Program-made: the position numbers and the translations under genes
Shown: positions 35,195 through 44,194 of the stretch, in pieces
Layout: each line of letters starts with the position of its first letter
Position numbering within the stretch: position 1 is the first letter of the stretch
Assembly (NCBI RefSeq): GCF_032678705.1
Contig: NZ_JAVTSS010000001.1
Coordinates: 1,488,001 to 1,552,000, forward strand
From: Pedobacter frigiditerrae
Lineage (GTDB): Bacteria; Bacteroidota; Bacteroidia; Sphingobacteriales; Sphingobacteriaceae
Direction: 5' to 3'
Length of the DNA: 64,000 nt
Notes under the pieces: model-generated
What the model was told of the DNA's origin: nothing
The model's input: only the letters and a program-made list of their open reading frames with translations
Database searches by the model: none

Positions 35195-36550
35195 TTATTT
35201 TATTAAAGACCTTGTTTTGAATTGAAACCTTAAAAACAATAAAACAGAGGCGGTTAATAAACCAAAAGTTAATCCGTACCATATTCCTTTTACACCAAAA
35301 TCTAAATGAAAGCCTAAAAAATAGCCAAAGGGAATACCAATAATCCAATAAGAAAGAAAGGTAATAAATGTAGGAATATTTACATCTCCAATACCTCGCA
35401 AAATACCTAAACCAACCACTTGAGTTCCATCAAATAATTGAAAAAAGCCAGCGATAATTAGTAATTGAGCTGCAATGCCGATTACTTCTAAATCTTTAGT
35501 ATAAATATATGGCAGGAGCGTATTAGCCAGAACAAATAATACAGCTGTAAAAGACATGAAAGCAATAACAACATGGTAACTCGCTATAGCAGAACGACGT
35601 AGGTCTGTAAAGCTTTTTTGGCCCAAATAATTCCCAGTTTTAATAGTAGCTGAGGAAGCTACACCACTAGCTATCATATAGGTAAAAGCTGCTAAGTTAA
35701 TTGCAATTTGGTGAGCTGCTTGTGGCGCAGTGCCAATTGTTCCAATAATAATAGCCGCACCACTAAATGCACTGATTTCGAAAATGTATTGCATGGCTAC
35801 AGGAGCACCAATTCTTATGATTTGGGTACTTCTAATTTTATCAATTGCGTAAATTTTAAACTCCTTTAAGAAAATCTTAAAGTTTCTTGACCTTAGAACA
35901 TACATCGCCATTACTAGCGCCATTAAAGACCTATCAATTAATGTACTTATTCCAACTCCTTTAACGCCCATGGCCTCAAAGCCGAACATTCCCCTAACCA
36001 AAATTACTCCAATAATAATGTTGATGATGTTACCAAAAATAGAAATCAGCATTGCTTGTAAAGTAAAACCTAAACCTTCAGCAAACTGCTTAAAGGTTTG
36101 AAAAATCATTAATGGAACTATAGAAAAAGATAAGTAACCAAGGTATGGTTTTGCGTAAAAAACAACATCTGGAGATTGGCCAATATTATCTATTAAAGCT
36201 AACGTGCCAAAATGGATAAGTACATAAAGAAACAGACCAGTTATTATGTTTATGATTAAGCTATTTGATAATAATCTGCCACATTCGTTATTGTCTTGCC
36301 TGCCATTGGCTTGTGCAATTAAAGGAGTTAGGCCATAAGAAATACCCAAGCCTACAACTAAAACCAACATAAATAAACTATTAACCAAAGAAACAGCTGC
36401 CAATTGTGTTGTTCCTGCAAATTGACCAACAATAATACTGTCGGCCATGTGCACAGCCATGTGTCCAATTTGAGAGCCAACAATTGGTAGGGCAAGAATT
36501 AAATTTTCTTTATAGTAAGATTTATATTTGGTAAATAGCGATTGTTGCAT
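35195..36550 (-). CDS. MATE-family efflux transporter
   Basis: A 451-residue, 12-helix multidrug and toxin extrusion protein of the NorM type. Seen motifs are ALPIVGSQIGHMAVHMADSI at the start, VGLGISYGLTPLIAQANG in the first half, and the mirrored IGAPVAMQYIFEISAFSGAA and ASGVASSATIKTGNYLGQK in the second half. It exports cationic compounds with Na+ or H+; substrates cannot be read from sequence. It is preceded by AlbA_2 and thioesterase genes in the same direction. Confidence 0.92.
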   Translation of the reverse strand: MQQSLFTKYKSYYKENLILALPIVGSQIGHMAVHMADSIIVGQFAGTTQLAAVSLVNSLFMLVLVVGLGISYGLTPLIAQANGRQDNNECGRLLSNSLIINIITGLFLYVLIHFGTLALIDNIGQSPDVVFYAKPYLGYLSFSIVPLMIFQTFKQFAEGLGFTLQAMLISIFGNIINIIIGVILVRGMFGFEAMGVKGVGISTLIDRSLMALVMAMYVLRSRNFKIFLKEFKIYAIDKIRSTQIIRIGAPVAMQYIFEISAFSGAAIIIGTIGTAPQAAHQIAINLAAFTYMIASGVASSATIKTGNYLGQKSFTDLRRSAIASYHVVIAFMSFTAVLFVLANTLLPYIYTKDLEVIGIAAQLLIIAGFFQLFDGTQVVGLGILRGIGDVNIPTFITFLSYWIIGIPFGYFLGFHLDFGVKGIWYGLTFGLLTASVLLFLRFQFKTRSLIK

Positions 36551-36600
36551 ACACTACAAAGGTGCTGTTTTAATCCCGCAAAGCGGAAAATAAAAACTGA

Positions 36601-37233
36601 TTATTTTACATCTGCAGCAGTAAAATACTCTTCCTTTTCTGAAAGGTGCGGTAAAAGAACTCCTGTTAAAATCAATCCGACAATAATCTTTTGAGCCTTT
36701 TTATGAGCACTTTTAATCAATTTGCTATATTCTTTTAAAGTGATTCTGCCATGTTCTCCGAGGTAGGTTAACAATTTCTTTTCGTATTCGGTATACAATA
36801 TAAGTTGACCATTATCGTTATTACCTTCCTTTAGTACATCAACAATTATTTTACTAGCTAGCACACTTTTATCCTTAACTCGAAAGTAAACCCACCATTT
36901 CTTGTTCTCATCTAAGGCATAATGTGGTTTCAAATCGCTTTTAGGGATATCAACTACCAAAACAATTTTATCATCTACATAAACTTCTTCAAATTTTGGT
37001 TCTATTGCAGGTTTACAAAAGACATGAGCAGCTTTTGTAATCATGTATCTTTCTTCATCTTCTGATTTAACACCTTTTATTGCGCCATCATCAGCCACGC
37101 CAATTAAAAGTTTACCACCCCGATTATTAGCAAAGGCCACTAAGGTTTTTGCTATTTTTTCAGTATTGCTAATGGTCTTTTTAAAATCTAAGCTTACGTT
37201 TTCGCCTTCTAAAATTAGTCTCTTGATATTCAT
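36601..37233 (-). CDS. AlbA_2 (Schlafen-type) domain protein
   Basis: A 210-residue protein with an N-terminal AlbA_2/Schlafen-like domain: LEGENVSLDFKKTIS, KTLVAFANNRGGKLLIGVADD and a VYFRVKDKS strand. The C-terminal third (EYEKKLLTYLGEHGRITLKE) looks like a winged-helix DNA-binding segment. Such proteins are thought to be transcription regulators or RNA/DNA-binding proteins. It begins 11 bases after the thioesterase-like gene. Confidence 0.8.
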   Translation of the reverse strand: MNIKRLILEGENVSLDFKKTISNTEKIAKTLVAFANNRGGKLLIGVADDGAIKGVKSEDEERYMITKAAHVFCKPAIEPKFEEVYVDDKIVLVVDIPKSDLKPHYALDENKKWWVYFRVKDKSVLASKIIVDVLKEGNNDNGQLILYTEYEKKLLTYLGEHGRITLKEYSKLIKSAHKKAQKIIVGLILTGVLLPHLSEKEEYFTAADVK

Positions 37234-37244
37234 GGCTCAGCATT

Positions 37245-37730
37245 TTAAATAGCAACTTTCTGTTTCTCTCCAGGGAATTTTGTGCGCAAGTAAATTTCGT
37301 TCATCACCGTAGCACATAATTCGCCTTCTTTATTAAATAATTCCATTGGGTAAGCCATTACAAATTTTCCTTTTTCGGTTAAGGCATCTTCAGCCTCAAT
37401 TATCATTTCATCAGTAATTTTTAAAGTAAAATGGAGATCTGTTAAACCAGGCTTAAGATATTGGATAGATGCACTCTTTAACCAAACACGAACTTTGAAC
37501 CCTCTACGTTGCATTAATTGATCAAACAAAATAGCATAAAATGGATCTGTGGCAGCGTAAATAGAGCCTCCAAAAATAGAGCCATTATAGTTTCTGTTTA
37601 AAAAGCTATTGCTGATTTTTACATCTACGCCCAAAAAGCCAGGATGAAACCTTTTAACCCAAATGCGTTGAAATAATAGTGGTGGATAAAAACACATCGC
37701 CCACTTAAGGGTTCTTTCTGAAACTATCAT
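37245..37730 (-). CDS. DUF4442-type hot-dog protein
   Basis: A 161-residue protein of the DUF4442 hot-dog thioesterase-like family. NYNGSIFGGSIYAATDPFYAI is the characteristic helix-start segment, followed by the strands KVRVWLKSASIQYLKPG and HFTLKITDEMI. Members may be acyl-CoA thioesterases, but activity is unproven. It leads a minus-strand run with AlbA_2 and the MATE pump. Confidence 0.78.
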   Translation of the reverse strand: MIVSERTLKWAMCFYPPLLFQRIWVKRFHPGFLGVDVKISNSFLNRNYNGSIFGGSIYAATDPFYAILFDQLMQRRGFKVRVWLKSASIQYLKPGLTDLHFTLKITDEMIIEAEDALTEKGKFVMAYPMELFNKEGELCATVMNEIYLRTKFPGEKQKVAI

Positions 37731-37818
37731 GATGCTTAAATATCAGAATTAGAATTGGAGTTTAAAAGTTTTACAAAGTAGATTTATGCACAATAAAGTA
37801 AAATTAGTAAATTGCTGT

Positions 37819-38130
37819 ATGCATATATACGATACACTAACTGCTGCAGTAGCCGATCTAGAAAAAAGAGGTTACGAATACGATTTTAATTTAGCTCAAG
37901 ATTGTATTGAGTGTAAATCTTTAGACCTTCAACTCATGCCCGAAGAATTTGAGATAGATGAATTTTATCGTTTTGAAGGAATGACAGACCCTGGAGATAG
38001 TTCAGTTATTTACGCCATTTCATCGCCAGTGGGCAACTTAAAAGGAGTTATAATTGATGCTTATGGTGCTTATGCTGATAATATCTCTGCGGAATTATTG
38101 GATAAGTTAAAAATGCATCATGATAGTTGA
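37819..38130 (+). CDS. Conserved Bacteroidota protein of unknown function
   Basis: A 103-residue soluble protein. I use the ATG at 37819 (MHIYDTLTAAVADLEKRGY); an ATG at 37786 would add 11 non-conserved residues. The sequence is acidic with a conserved-looking core (PEEFEIDEFYRFEGMTDPGD, SSVIYAISS). Similar proteins are sometimes named phosphoribosylpyrophosphate synthetase, but no PRPP loop is present, so I do not accept that name. Confidence 0.68.
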   Translation: MHIYDTLTAAVADLEKRGYEYDFNLAQDCIECKSLDLQLMPEEFEIDEFYRFEGMTDPGDSSVIYAISSPVGNLKGVIIDAYGAYADNISAELLDKLKMHHDS

Positions 38131-38163
38131 TTTGGCATTCAAACTTGTACCGATTTCATATCG

Positions 38164-38220
38164 GTAGTGAAGCGAAGAATCTAATGAGTTAATTCACTAT
38201 TACAGATTCTTCAAAGTAGG
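38164..38220. repeat. REP-like hairpin at a convergent junction
   Basis: GAAGAATCT (38174-38182) and AGATTCTTC (38204-38212) are perfect nine-base arms, with flanking AGTGAAGC like the dispersed GAGCGCAGCGAAGAATCT element at 44201. It sits between convergent genes and may also help end transcription. Confidence 0.5.
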
Positions 38221-38231
38221 ATGAAAACGAA

Positions 38232-38915
38232 TTAACAAATCAATTTATAACCAATTCCTCTAGCGTTTAAAATTTCTACTTCACTATCTTTTTTAAGATG
38301 TTTCCGCAACCGCGTGATAAAAACATCCATTGTTCTCGTATTGAAAAAACTATCATCACCCCAAAGGGTAATTAATGCCGTTTTTCTATATGTTAAAGTA
38401 TTTTTGTTTTTATATAATAGTAATAATAATCCTGCTTCACGATTTGATAATTTAATTATATCATCGCCTATACATAATTCTTGTTTGTGGTAGCTGAAAT
38501 TATATTTGCCAATACTTATTTCGGATAGATTTATTGGGGTTTGCTTTTGATTTCTTTTTAATAATTCATCAACTCGAAGAAATAGTTCTTCAAGGCTAAA
38601 TGGTTTTTTTAAGTAATCGTTACCTCCACTTTTGTATCCTTCAATTAAATCGGCAGTTTCTGTTTTCGCGGTAAGAAATAATATAGGGGTGTTGTCATCG
38701 TTTTTTCTAATCTGTTTAGCTAAAGTAAATCCATCCGTATACGGTAGCATAACATCTAGAATTAAAAGATCAAATTTGTTGTTCAGGAAGAGGTTATAGC
38801 CTTTTTTACCATCAGCTGCATAACTAACAGTATATCCTTTTTGCTTGAGGCTGTCCTCAACTACCTTTGCTAAGAAAGGCTCATCTTCAACAAGAAGTAG
38901 CTTTGCGTTACCCAT
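38232..38915 (-). CDS. OmpR-family response regulator
   Basis: A 227-residue regulator: receiver domain with VEDEP, phosphoacceptor Asp54 (LLILDVMLP), LTAKTE and LKKPF, then a winged-helix domain with LSNREAGLLLLLYKNKN and DVFITRLRKHLKK. I start at ATG 38915 (MGNAKLLLVEDEP), which overlaps the kinase gene by 8 bases; a longer frame to 38948 lies inside the kinase gene. It pairs with the kinase directly upstream. Its likely binding site is the phased TTAAC array at 40419. Confidence 0.95.
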   Translation of the reverse strand: MGNAKLLLVEDEPFLAKVVEDSLKQKGYTVSYAADGKKGYNLFLNNKFDLLILDVMLPYTDGFTLAKQIRKNDDNTPILFLTAKTETADLIEGYKSGGNDYLKKPFSLEELFLRVDELLKRNQKQTPINLSEISIGKYNFSYHKQELCIGDDIIKLSNREAGLLLLLYKNKNTLTYRKTALITLWGDDSFFNTRTMDVFITRLRKHLKKDSEVEILNARGIGYKLIC

Positions 38916-40389
38916 TAATTGGCAGATTAATTGAAAATATACTTCCAAATGGTTTGTTGTCAGCTATAATAATTGAGCCTTTGTGCCTAGATATTACCTT
39001 TTTAACATAGCTCAAACCCAAGCCATATCCTTTTATATCATGAACATTTCCTGTAGGAATACGATAAAATTGTTCAAATATTTTTTGTTTAAATTCATCA
39101 GCGATGCCAGGGCCATTATCTATTATGCTTAGGTTAATTCCTTTTTTACTTTTTACTATTTTAAATTCAATTGTAGGGTTGGCTGTTGAATTATATTTAA
39201 TTGCATTTTCTAAAATGTTAGTAATAGAACGTGATAAATGCACTGTGTTTCCCTTGATAAATAAGCTCTCTTCTGTAGACTTATGTTCTAACTGGATATT
39301 TTCTGGTAATACTGTAGCTTTTATTACATTTAGGATTAGCTTATTTAAATCAATATCTTCATTCATTGTAAACTCTACATTTTCTAGTTTCGCACTAGCC
39401 AAAATCTCTTCAGAAAGTAGATTTAATTTTTTGGTTTGATATAGGATAATATCAAGGTACTTTTCCTTAGTTTCTTTATCAAGATTAAATCTTTGCAAAG
39501 CCTCAGTTGTAATTTGAATTGAGGATAAGGGTGTATGAATTTCGTGCGTCATGTTACTTATAAACTCATTCTTTATGGCAACCAATTTATGCTGATTTAG
39601 CAACGTTTTAATGGTGTAATAAAAACATAAAAGTGTAATTGTAATAAGTAGGAGTGAAGAAATCATTAACCATTTCATTTCTCTTAAATAATAGCTATTT
39701 GGATTTTCTAAACTTGCCCAAATTGTTGTATTAACATATGGTCTTCTAAATGCAGTATTTGCCTTATGTGTAACGAACTGATTCTTTTGCTCTGCACTAT
39801 TTGTATTAAGTTTAAACGAAGTTGATATTTGTCTTTTAGCTAGTTCCTCTGTATAAATTTTATTGAAATTGCTTCGATTAATTTTACTGCTTTTAAATGC
39901 ATTTTCAATCCTATGCCCTAAACCTTGAGTATAATAGTGTACCGTGGATTGATTAAGGTCATTTTTTACAATTTCTCCAAAATGATTTATAAATGCTGTT
40001 TTCGCTTTTGGAGTAATTTTCCCTACTTTATCTTTAAAATCACTTATACCTAAAGTGATTTTATCGGCTTTTTCGTCTGCATAATAAGGAATAACATCTT
40101 CCATTGTAAATGCAGTACTGTGATCTTTATTAAGCGTGTCGCAAGTAATCCTTACAATGGTAGAATCGGCTAACCATTTTTTTACTATTAATACTAGAGC
40201 AGCTCTTCTTTGAGCCATTTCTCTATCTACAGCTATATCAAGTGCATTATTGGCATCCTTTTTAAAGTTTGCAACAACAGTTTGATAGTTTTTATAATTC
40301 CAATAGAGCTGTAGACCCGTAATGCCAATTACGCAGCAGCTCATTAAAACCAATATCACAACTATTTTTTTCTGCATCGGTACAAACAT
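38908..40389 (-). CDS. Sensor histidine kinase of the OmpR-linked pair
   Basis: A 493-residue membrane kinase with helices at about 8-30 and 240-262, which enclose a periplasmic sensor domain of about 210 residues. HisKA has FISNMTHEIHTPLSS with the phospho-acceptor His282. The ATPase domain has NILENAIKYN (N box), DNGPGIADEF (G1) and GYGLGLSYVKKV (G2). The sensor domain is not one I recognise. It is co-transcribed with the response regulator downstream and divergent from a secreted protein gene, with the TTAAC array in between. Confidence 0.93.
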   Translation of the reverse strand: MFVPMQKKIVVILVLMSCCVIGITGLQLYWNYKNYQTVVANFKKDANNALDIAVDREMAQRRAALVLIVKKWLADSTIVRITCDTLNKDHSTAFTMEDVIPYYADEKADKITLGISDFKDKVGKITPKAKTAFINHFGEIVKNDLNQSTVHYYTQGLGHRIENAFKSSKINRSNFNKIYTEELAKRQISTSFKLNTNSAEQKNQFVTHKANTAFRRPYVNTTIWASLENPNSYYLREMKWLMISSLLLITITLLCFYYTIKTLLNQHKLVAIKNEFISNMTHEIHTPLSSIQITTEALQRFNLDKETKEKYLDIILYQTKKLNLLSEEILASAKLENVEFTMNEDIDLNKLILNVIKATVLPENIQLEHKSTEESLFIKGNTVHLSRSITNILENAIKYNSTANPTIEFKIVKSKKGINLSIIDNGPGIADEFKQKIFEQFYRIPTGNVHDIKGYGLGLSYVKKVISRHKGSIIIADNKPFGSIFSINLPING

Positions 40390-40418
40390 AAGTCTCAGAA
40401 ATCAAAAACAGAACTGAG

Positions 40419-40454
40419 TTAACACTAATTAACTGAACCTTAACTGAGGTTAAC
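40419..40454. promoter_or_regulatory. Four helically phased TTAAC repeats
   Basis: TTAAC occurs at 40419, 40429, 40440 and 40450, so spacing is 10, 11 and 10 bases, all on one face of the helix. This is the usual architecture of OmpR/PhoB/CpxR-type binding sites. It lies in the divergent gap between the sensor kinase (start 40389) and the gene at 40500. Confidence 0.55.
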
Positions 40455-40499
40455 GATAATAGATGTTTTTTCAGCTCATTTTTGAAAAAAAAACAAATT

Positions 40500-41126
40500 A
40501 TGAAAAAGCATTTAATTTTAAATTTACTGGTTTCAGTAATGATGGTTGCTCCATCTTATGGGCAACAAAAAAAGGAGGATTTAAAAATGATTTCCGTTTA
40601 TGGCTCAGAGAATAAAGAGTTACTCGACCTCTTTAGATTTGAGAACATTGATTGCTACAAAATAAATTTTAATGGCAAAGAATTAAAAAGTAAGACATAC
40701 ACCATTACGGTTAAAGAGATTTGGAATGGAAAAATTAAATCAGAAAGTACTGTCTTTAATAGTAAGGAAATGGTTGGGATTGGAATGGATAAGGTAAATG
40801 ATACAACTTTAAACATAAAAGTCCTGTCGAAATCAACGTCAAAAAATAAACTTAAAATATCATTTCAGTTTTCGAGGTTTTCTACAACAAAAGAATATGA
40901 AGCTATTGAAAGTAATGAATATAGTTTAAGGAATTTAGCAGAAGAAAGTAAACTTGAAATAGGATATAATGAGTCATTTCATTTTTTAGCTTACATTTTA
41001 CCTTATAAAAGAGCAGATGGATCAAAGTCTTGGTGTGAAGTAGGAAGTAATGGAAAGGACATAGAAAATTGGGGTAAAAAATTTGGTATTAAACACTATT
41101 TGCTTTTTGAAATGAAGTTTGAATAA
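40500..41126 (+). CDS. Hypothetical exported protein next to the two-component system
   Basis: A 208-residue protein with a signal peptide (MKKHLILNLLVSVMMVAPSY, then GQ). The ATG at 40500 is preferred over an upstream TTG. The mature part is beta-rich (KTYTITVKEIWNGKIKSEST) and of unknown family. Its promoter region holds the phased TTAAC array, so it is a probable target of the divergent regulator. Confidence 0.65.
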   Translation: MKKHLILNLLVSVMMVAPSYGQQKKEDLKMISVYGSENKELLDLFRFENIDCYKINFNGKELKSKTYTITVKEIWNGKIKSESTVFNSKEMVGIGMDKVNDTTLNIKVLSKSTSKNKLKISFQFSRFSTTKEYEAIESNEYSLRNLAEESKLEIGYNESFHFLAYILPYKRADGSKSWCEVGSNGKDIENWGKKFGIKHYLLFEMKFE

Positions 41127-41232
41127 TGTTTCTAAAATTAGAAAGCTGAGCTTAACTAATTTTTTCCATTTCAAGAAAACCTTTTTCTCATTTACATCGT
41201 ATATACAGAAAACAAACAATTGTAAACAAATT

Positions 41233-41823
41233 ATGAAAAAGGTATTTTTATGCTCAGCTATAGGCGTAGTGTGTTTAGCTTTAATCTCATCTTGTAATTT
41301 GTCTAAGGCAGATTCTGTACCAGAAAATTTAGTTAAAGAATCAGATAAAGCAGTTAGTGATGTAGCAGTTGCTGAAACTAGTGTTGAAGTAGGAGGAACA
41401 ATGATGGTTCCCTCTAAGAACATTTTTGACAATATATCCAATTCCAAAGATCACACAACGTTCATAGCTGCGGTTAAACAAGCTGGATTAGTAGAGATTT
41501 TAAGTAGCGACGATTTGTTCACTGTATTTGCACCAACAAACCAAGCTTTTTCGACTATAAATAAAGCCACATTAGATAGTTTAATGAAGTCAGAGGCTAA
41601 AGCAGACTTAACCAAAGTGTTAACATATCACATTGTTTTAGGAACATTAAAAGCGGGGGATTTGAAAGATGGCCAGGAATTAATTACTGTACAGGGAGGT
41701 AAATTAAAGGTATCTGTTAAGAATGGTAAAGTGATGGTAAACAATGCTAATATATCCATTGCCGATGTTGTTTCTAGTAATGGAGTTACACACGTTATTG
41801 ATGGTGTTTTAATGCCGAAATAA
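41233..41823 (+). CDS. Fasciclin-domain lipoprotein
   Basis: A 196-residue lipoprotein. I use ATG 41233 (MKKVFLCSAIGVVCLALISS, then Cys, lipobox ISSC); the frame open from 41119 overlaps the previous gene. A single FAS1 domain fills residues 65-196: NIFDNISNSKDHTTFIAAVK, LFTVFAPTNQAF, LTYHIVLG and the closing THVIDGVLMPK. FAS1 domains mediate cell-surface adhesion. A terminator follows. Confidence 0.9.
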   Translation: MKKVFLCSAIGVVCLALISSCNLSKADSVPENLVKESDKAVSDVAVAETSVEVGGTMMVPSKNIFDNISNSKDHTTFIAAVKQAGLVEILSSDDLFTVFAPTNQAFSTINKATLDSLMKSEAKADLTKVLTYHIVLGTLKAGDLKDGQELITVQGGKLKVSVKNGKVMVNNANISIADVVSSNGVTHVIDGVLMPK

Positions 41824-41854
41824 AATATATGTTTAAATAGTTGATTAATTTTAG

Positions 41855-41886
41855 AAGCCAATTCACATTGTGGGTTGGCTTTTTTG
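41855..41886 (+). terminator. Intrinsic terminator
   Basis: AAGCCAA (41855-41861) and TTGGCTT (41875-41881), with an inner CAC/GTG continuation through G-U pairs, form a hairpin followed by T residues. Confidence 0.85.
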
Positions 41887-41934
41887 TTTCTATCTATTTT
41901 TTTGTAGTTTAAAGCCTTCAAACTTTAACCTCAT

Positions 41935-43155
41935 ATGAACCCATCTAATAAGCGCAACGTAACCCTCATCATTATTGTAGCTGCATTAGGCTATTTTGTA
42001 GATATTTATGATTTAATACTTTTTTCTGTAGTTAGAGTTGCTAGCTTAAAAAGTTTGGGTGTTTCTGCAGATGATATGCTGAGTGTTGGGGCCAGTATCA
42101 TCAATAGTCAAATGTTTGGGATGTTAGTTGGAGGAATTCTTTGGGGCATTTTAGGAGATAAGAAAGGGAGGCTGAGCGTCTTGTTCGGTTCTATTATCGT
42201 TTATTCCTTAGCAAATATTGCCAATGGATTTGTTACTACGGTTCCTGCATACATTGTTATCCGCTTTATTGCAGGTGTAGGTTTGGCAGGGGAGCTAGGG
42301 GCAGGAATAACACTTGTAACCGAAAGTATGAGTAAAGAAAACAGGGGTTACGGAACGATGATTGTTGCCGGCGTTGGTTTATTCGGTGCGGTTGCAGCAG
42401 CCTTAATTGGTGGTCATTATGCTTGGCAAACTAGCTATTTTATAGGTGGCGGAATGGGATTGTTATTATTGTTTTTACGTGTTGGTTTAGCTGAGTCTGG
42501 ATTATTTAAGGAAGCTAAAGAAGCCAATATACAACGTGGTAACATGTGGATGTTGTTTAATAATGGAAGTAGGTTTAAGAAATATTTATGCTGTATTTTA
42601 ATCGGTTTGCCACTTTGGTTTGTGGTAGGCGTATTAATTACGTTTTCACCAGAGTTTGGTAAAGCTTTAGGTGCAACAGGGGTTATAAATGCGGGTAAAG
42701 GAATCATGTATTGTTACATAGGTATTGCTGTGGGCGATGTGGTTGCAGGATTTTTATGTCAAATGCTAAAATCACGCAAAAAGGTAATGCTAATTTTCTT
42801 ATTGCTTACCGCCGTTGCAATTGTAGTTTATTTATATTCAACTGGCTTAACGCCAGATACCTTTATATGGTTAAGTTTGTTCTTAGGTTTCGCATCGGGT
42901 TATTGGGCAACATTTGTAACAATCGCTTCAGAACAATTTGGAACCAATTTAAGAGCAACCGTTACTACCACTGTTCCTAATTTTGTTCGTGGCTCTGTTG
43001 TGGCGGTAACACTTTCATTCCAGTTTTTAAAAGGTCAGTACGGTATTTTACAAGGCGCAATGATAGTTGGTTTTGTGTGTCTAGTTATCGCCTTAATAGC
43101 CTTAAGCCAACTTAAAGAAACTTTTAACAAAGACTTAGATTACGTAGAAGTTTAG
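41935..43155 (+). CDS. MFS metabolite:H+ symporter
   Basis: A 406-residue, 12-helix transporter. FVDIYDLILFSVVRVASL in helix 1, GILGDKKGRLSVL between helices 2 and 3, and RFIAGVGLAGELGAGITLV in helix 4 match the metabolite:proton symporter branch (as in dicarboxylate, shikimate and proline/betaine carriers). The substrate is not evident. It stands alone, followed by a short-period repeat stretch and hemF. Confidence 0.85.
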   Translation: MNPSNKRNVTLIIIVAALGYFVDIYDLILFSVVRVASLKSLGVSADDMLSVGASIINSQMFGMLVGGILWGILGDKKGRLSVLFGSIIVYSLANIANGFVTTVPAYIVIRFIAGVGLAGELGAGITLVTESMSKENRGYGTMIVAGVGLFGAVAAALIGGHYAWQTSYFIGGGMGLLLLFLRVGLAESGLFKEAKEANIQRGNMWMLFNNGSRFKKYLCCILIGLPLWFVVGVLITFSPEFGKALGATGVINAGKGIMYCYIGIAVGDVVAGFLCQMLKSRKKVMLIFLLLTAVAIVVYLYSTGLTPDTFIWLSLFLGFASGYWATFVTIASEQFGTNLRATVTTTVPNFVRGSVVAVTLSFQFLKGQYGILQGAMIVGFVCLVIALIALSQLKETFNKDLDYVEV

Positions 43156-43214
43156 CGGTTCAGTAGTTCATTGGTTCATTTGTCTCAAATCTCATATCTC
43201 AATACTCATATCTA
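43156..43214. repeat. Intergenic short-period repeat
   Basis: Between the MFS gene and hemF the sequence cycles every eight or nine bases: AGTTCATT-GGTTCATT, then TCTCAAAT-CTCATATC-TCAATACT-CATATCTA. It resembles the degenerate periodic stretches at 27714 and 45876. Confidence 0.4.
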
Positions 43215-43274
43215 TTATTATGTCAAAAAAACGTAATTCTAATTATTAGTTAATCATAAGCATTTCATTAGCCT

Positions 43275-43282
43275 TACCTTTG
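43275..43282 (+). promoter_or_regulatory. -7 promoter element of hemF
   Basis: TACCTTTG matches TAnnTTTG exactly and lies 18 bases before the hemF ATG. Confidence 0.5.
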
Positions 43283-43300
43283 ATATATAATTTATAGACG

Positions 43301-44194
43301 ATGTTTAGGGACGAAGTAGCGTTAGCATATCAAGAAATACAGGATAGCATTTGTGAGGGATTGGTTCAGGCAGATGGAAAGGCAAAATTCCAAGAAGAGC
43401 TTTGGGAACGTGATGGTGGGGGTGGCGGCCGAACTCGTGTCATGCAAAATGGAAATGTGATAGAGAAGGGCGGCGTTAATTTTTCTGCTGTTCATGGTAA
43501 ACTTCCTGAAGCTGTAAAAAAGGCATTTAAAGTAGATAGCGATGATTTTTTTGCAACTGGTGTTTCTATTGTCATGCATCCAGAAAATCCTTTCGTACCC
43601 ATTATTCACATGAACATTCGCTATTTCGAAATGGACGAGCAAACTCGTTGGTTTGGTGGTGGTATCGATTTAACGCCACATTATGTAATCCCCACTGATG
43701 CCCGCTTTTTTCATCATCGTTTAAAGCAAACCTGCGATAGTTTTGACACTTCTTTTTATCCGAAATTTAAGGCAACTGCCGATGATTATTTCTTCATTAA
43801 ACATCGTGAAGAGACAAGAGGAGTGGGTGGTATCTTTTACGACCGTCTAAAACCAGAAACCGCAAATCTAGATTTTAGTCGGATTTTAGAGTTTTCTAAA
43901 GCTGTTGGCAATACATTTTTGCCAGTTTATACAGAGCTAATAGACCGTAACCGCGACCAAGAATATACCGAAGCGCATAAAGAGTGGCAGTATTTGCGTC
44001 GCAGTCGTTATGCAGAGTTTAATCTAGTTTATGATGCCGGTACCAAGTTCGGTTTAGAAACTAATGGCCGTATAGAAAGTATTTTAATGAGTTTGCCGCC
44101 AACTGCAAAATGGAATTACAATCCGCAGGTTTTACCAGAAAGCGAAGAAGAAAAGACATTAAATTTCCTTAAAAAAGGAATTGATTGGGTTTAA
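43301..44194 (+). CDS. hemF: Aerobic coproporphyrinogen III oxidase
   Basis: A 297-residue oxygen-dependent coproporphyrinogen oxidase of the haem pathway. FQEELWERDGGGGGRTRVMQ, EKGGVNFSAVHG, HPENPFVPIIHMNIRYFEM, WFGGGIDLTPHY and RGVGGIFYDRL are all family signatures, and the C-terminal RYAEFNLVYDAGTKFGLETN is intact. Length is standard. It is monocistronic with its own -7 element. Confidence 0.97.
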   Translation: MFRDEVALAYQEIQDSICEGLVQADGKAKFQEELWERDGGGGGRTRVMQNGNVIEKGGVNFSAVHGKLPEAVKKAFKVDSDDFFATGVSIVMHPENPFVPIIHMNIRYFEMDEQTRWFGGGIDLTPHYVIPTDARFFHHRLKQTCDSFDTSFYPKFKATADDYFFIKHREETRGVGGIFYDRLKPETANLDFSRILEFSKAVGNTFLPVYTELIDRNRDQEYTEAHKEWQYLRRSRYAEFNLVYDAGTKFGLETNGRIESILMSLPPTAKWNYNPQVLPESEEEKTLNFLKKGIDWV

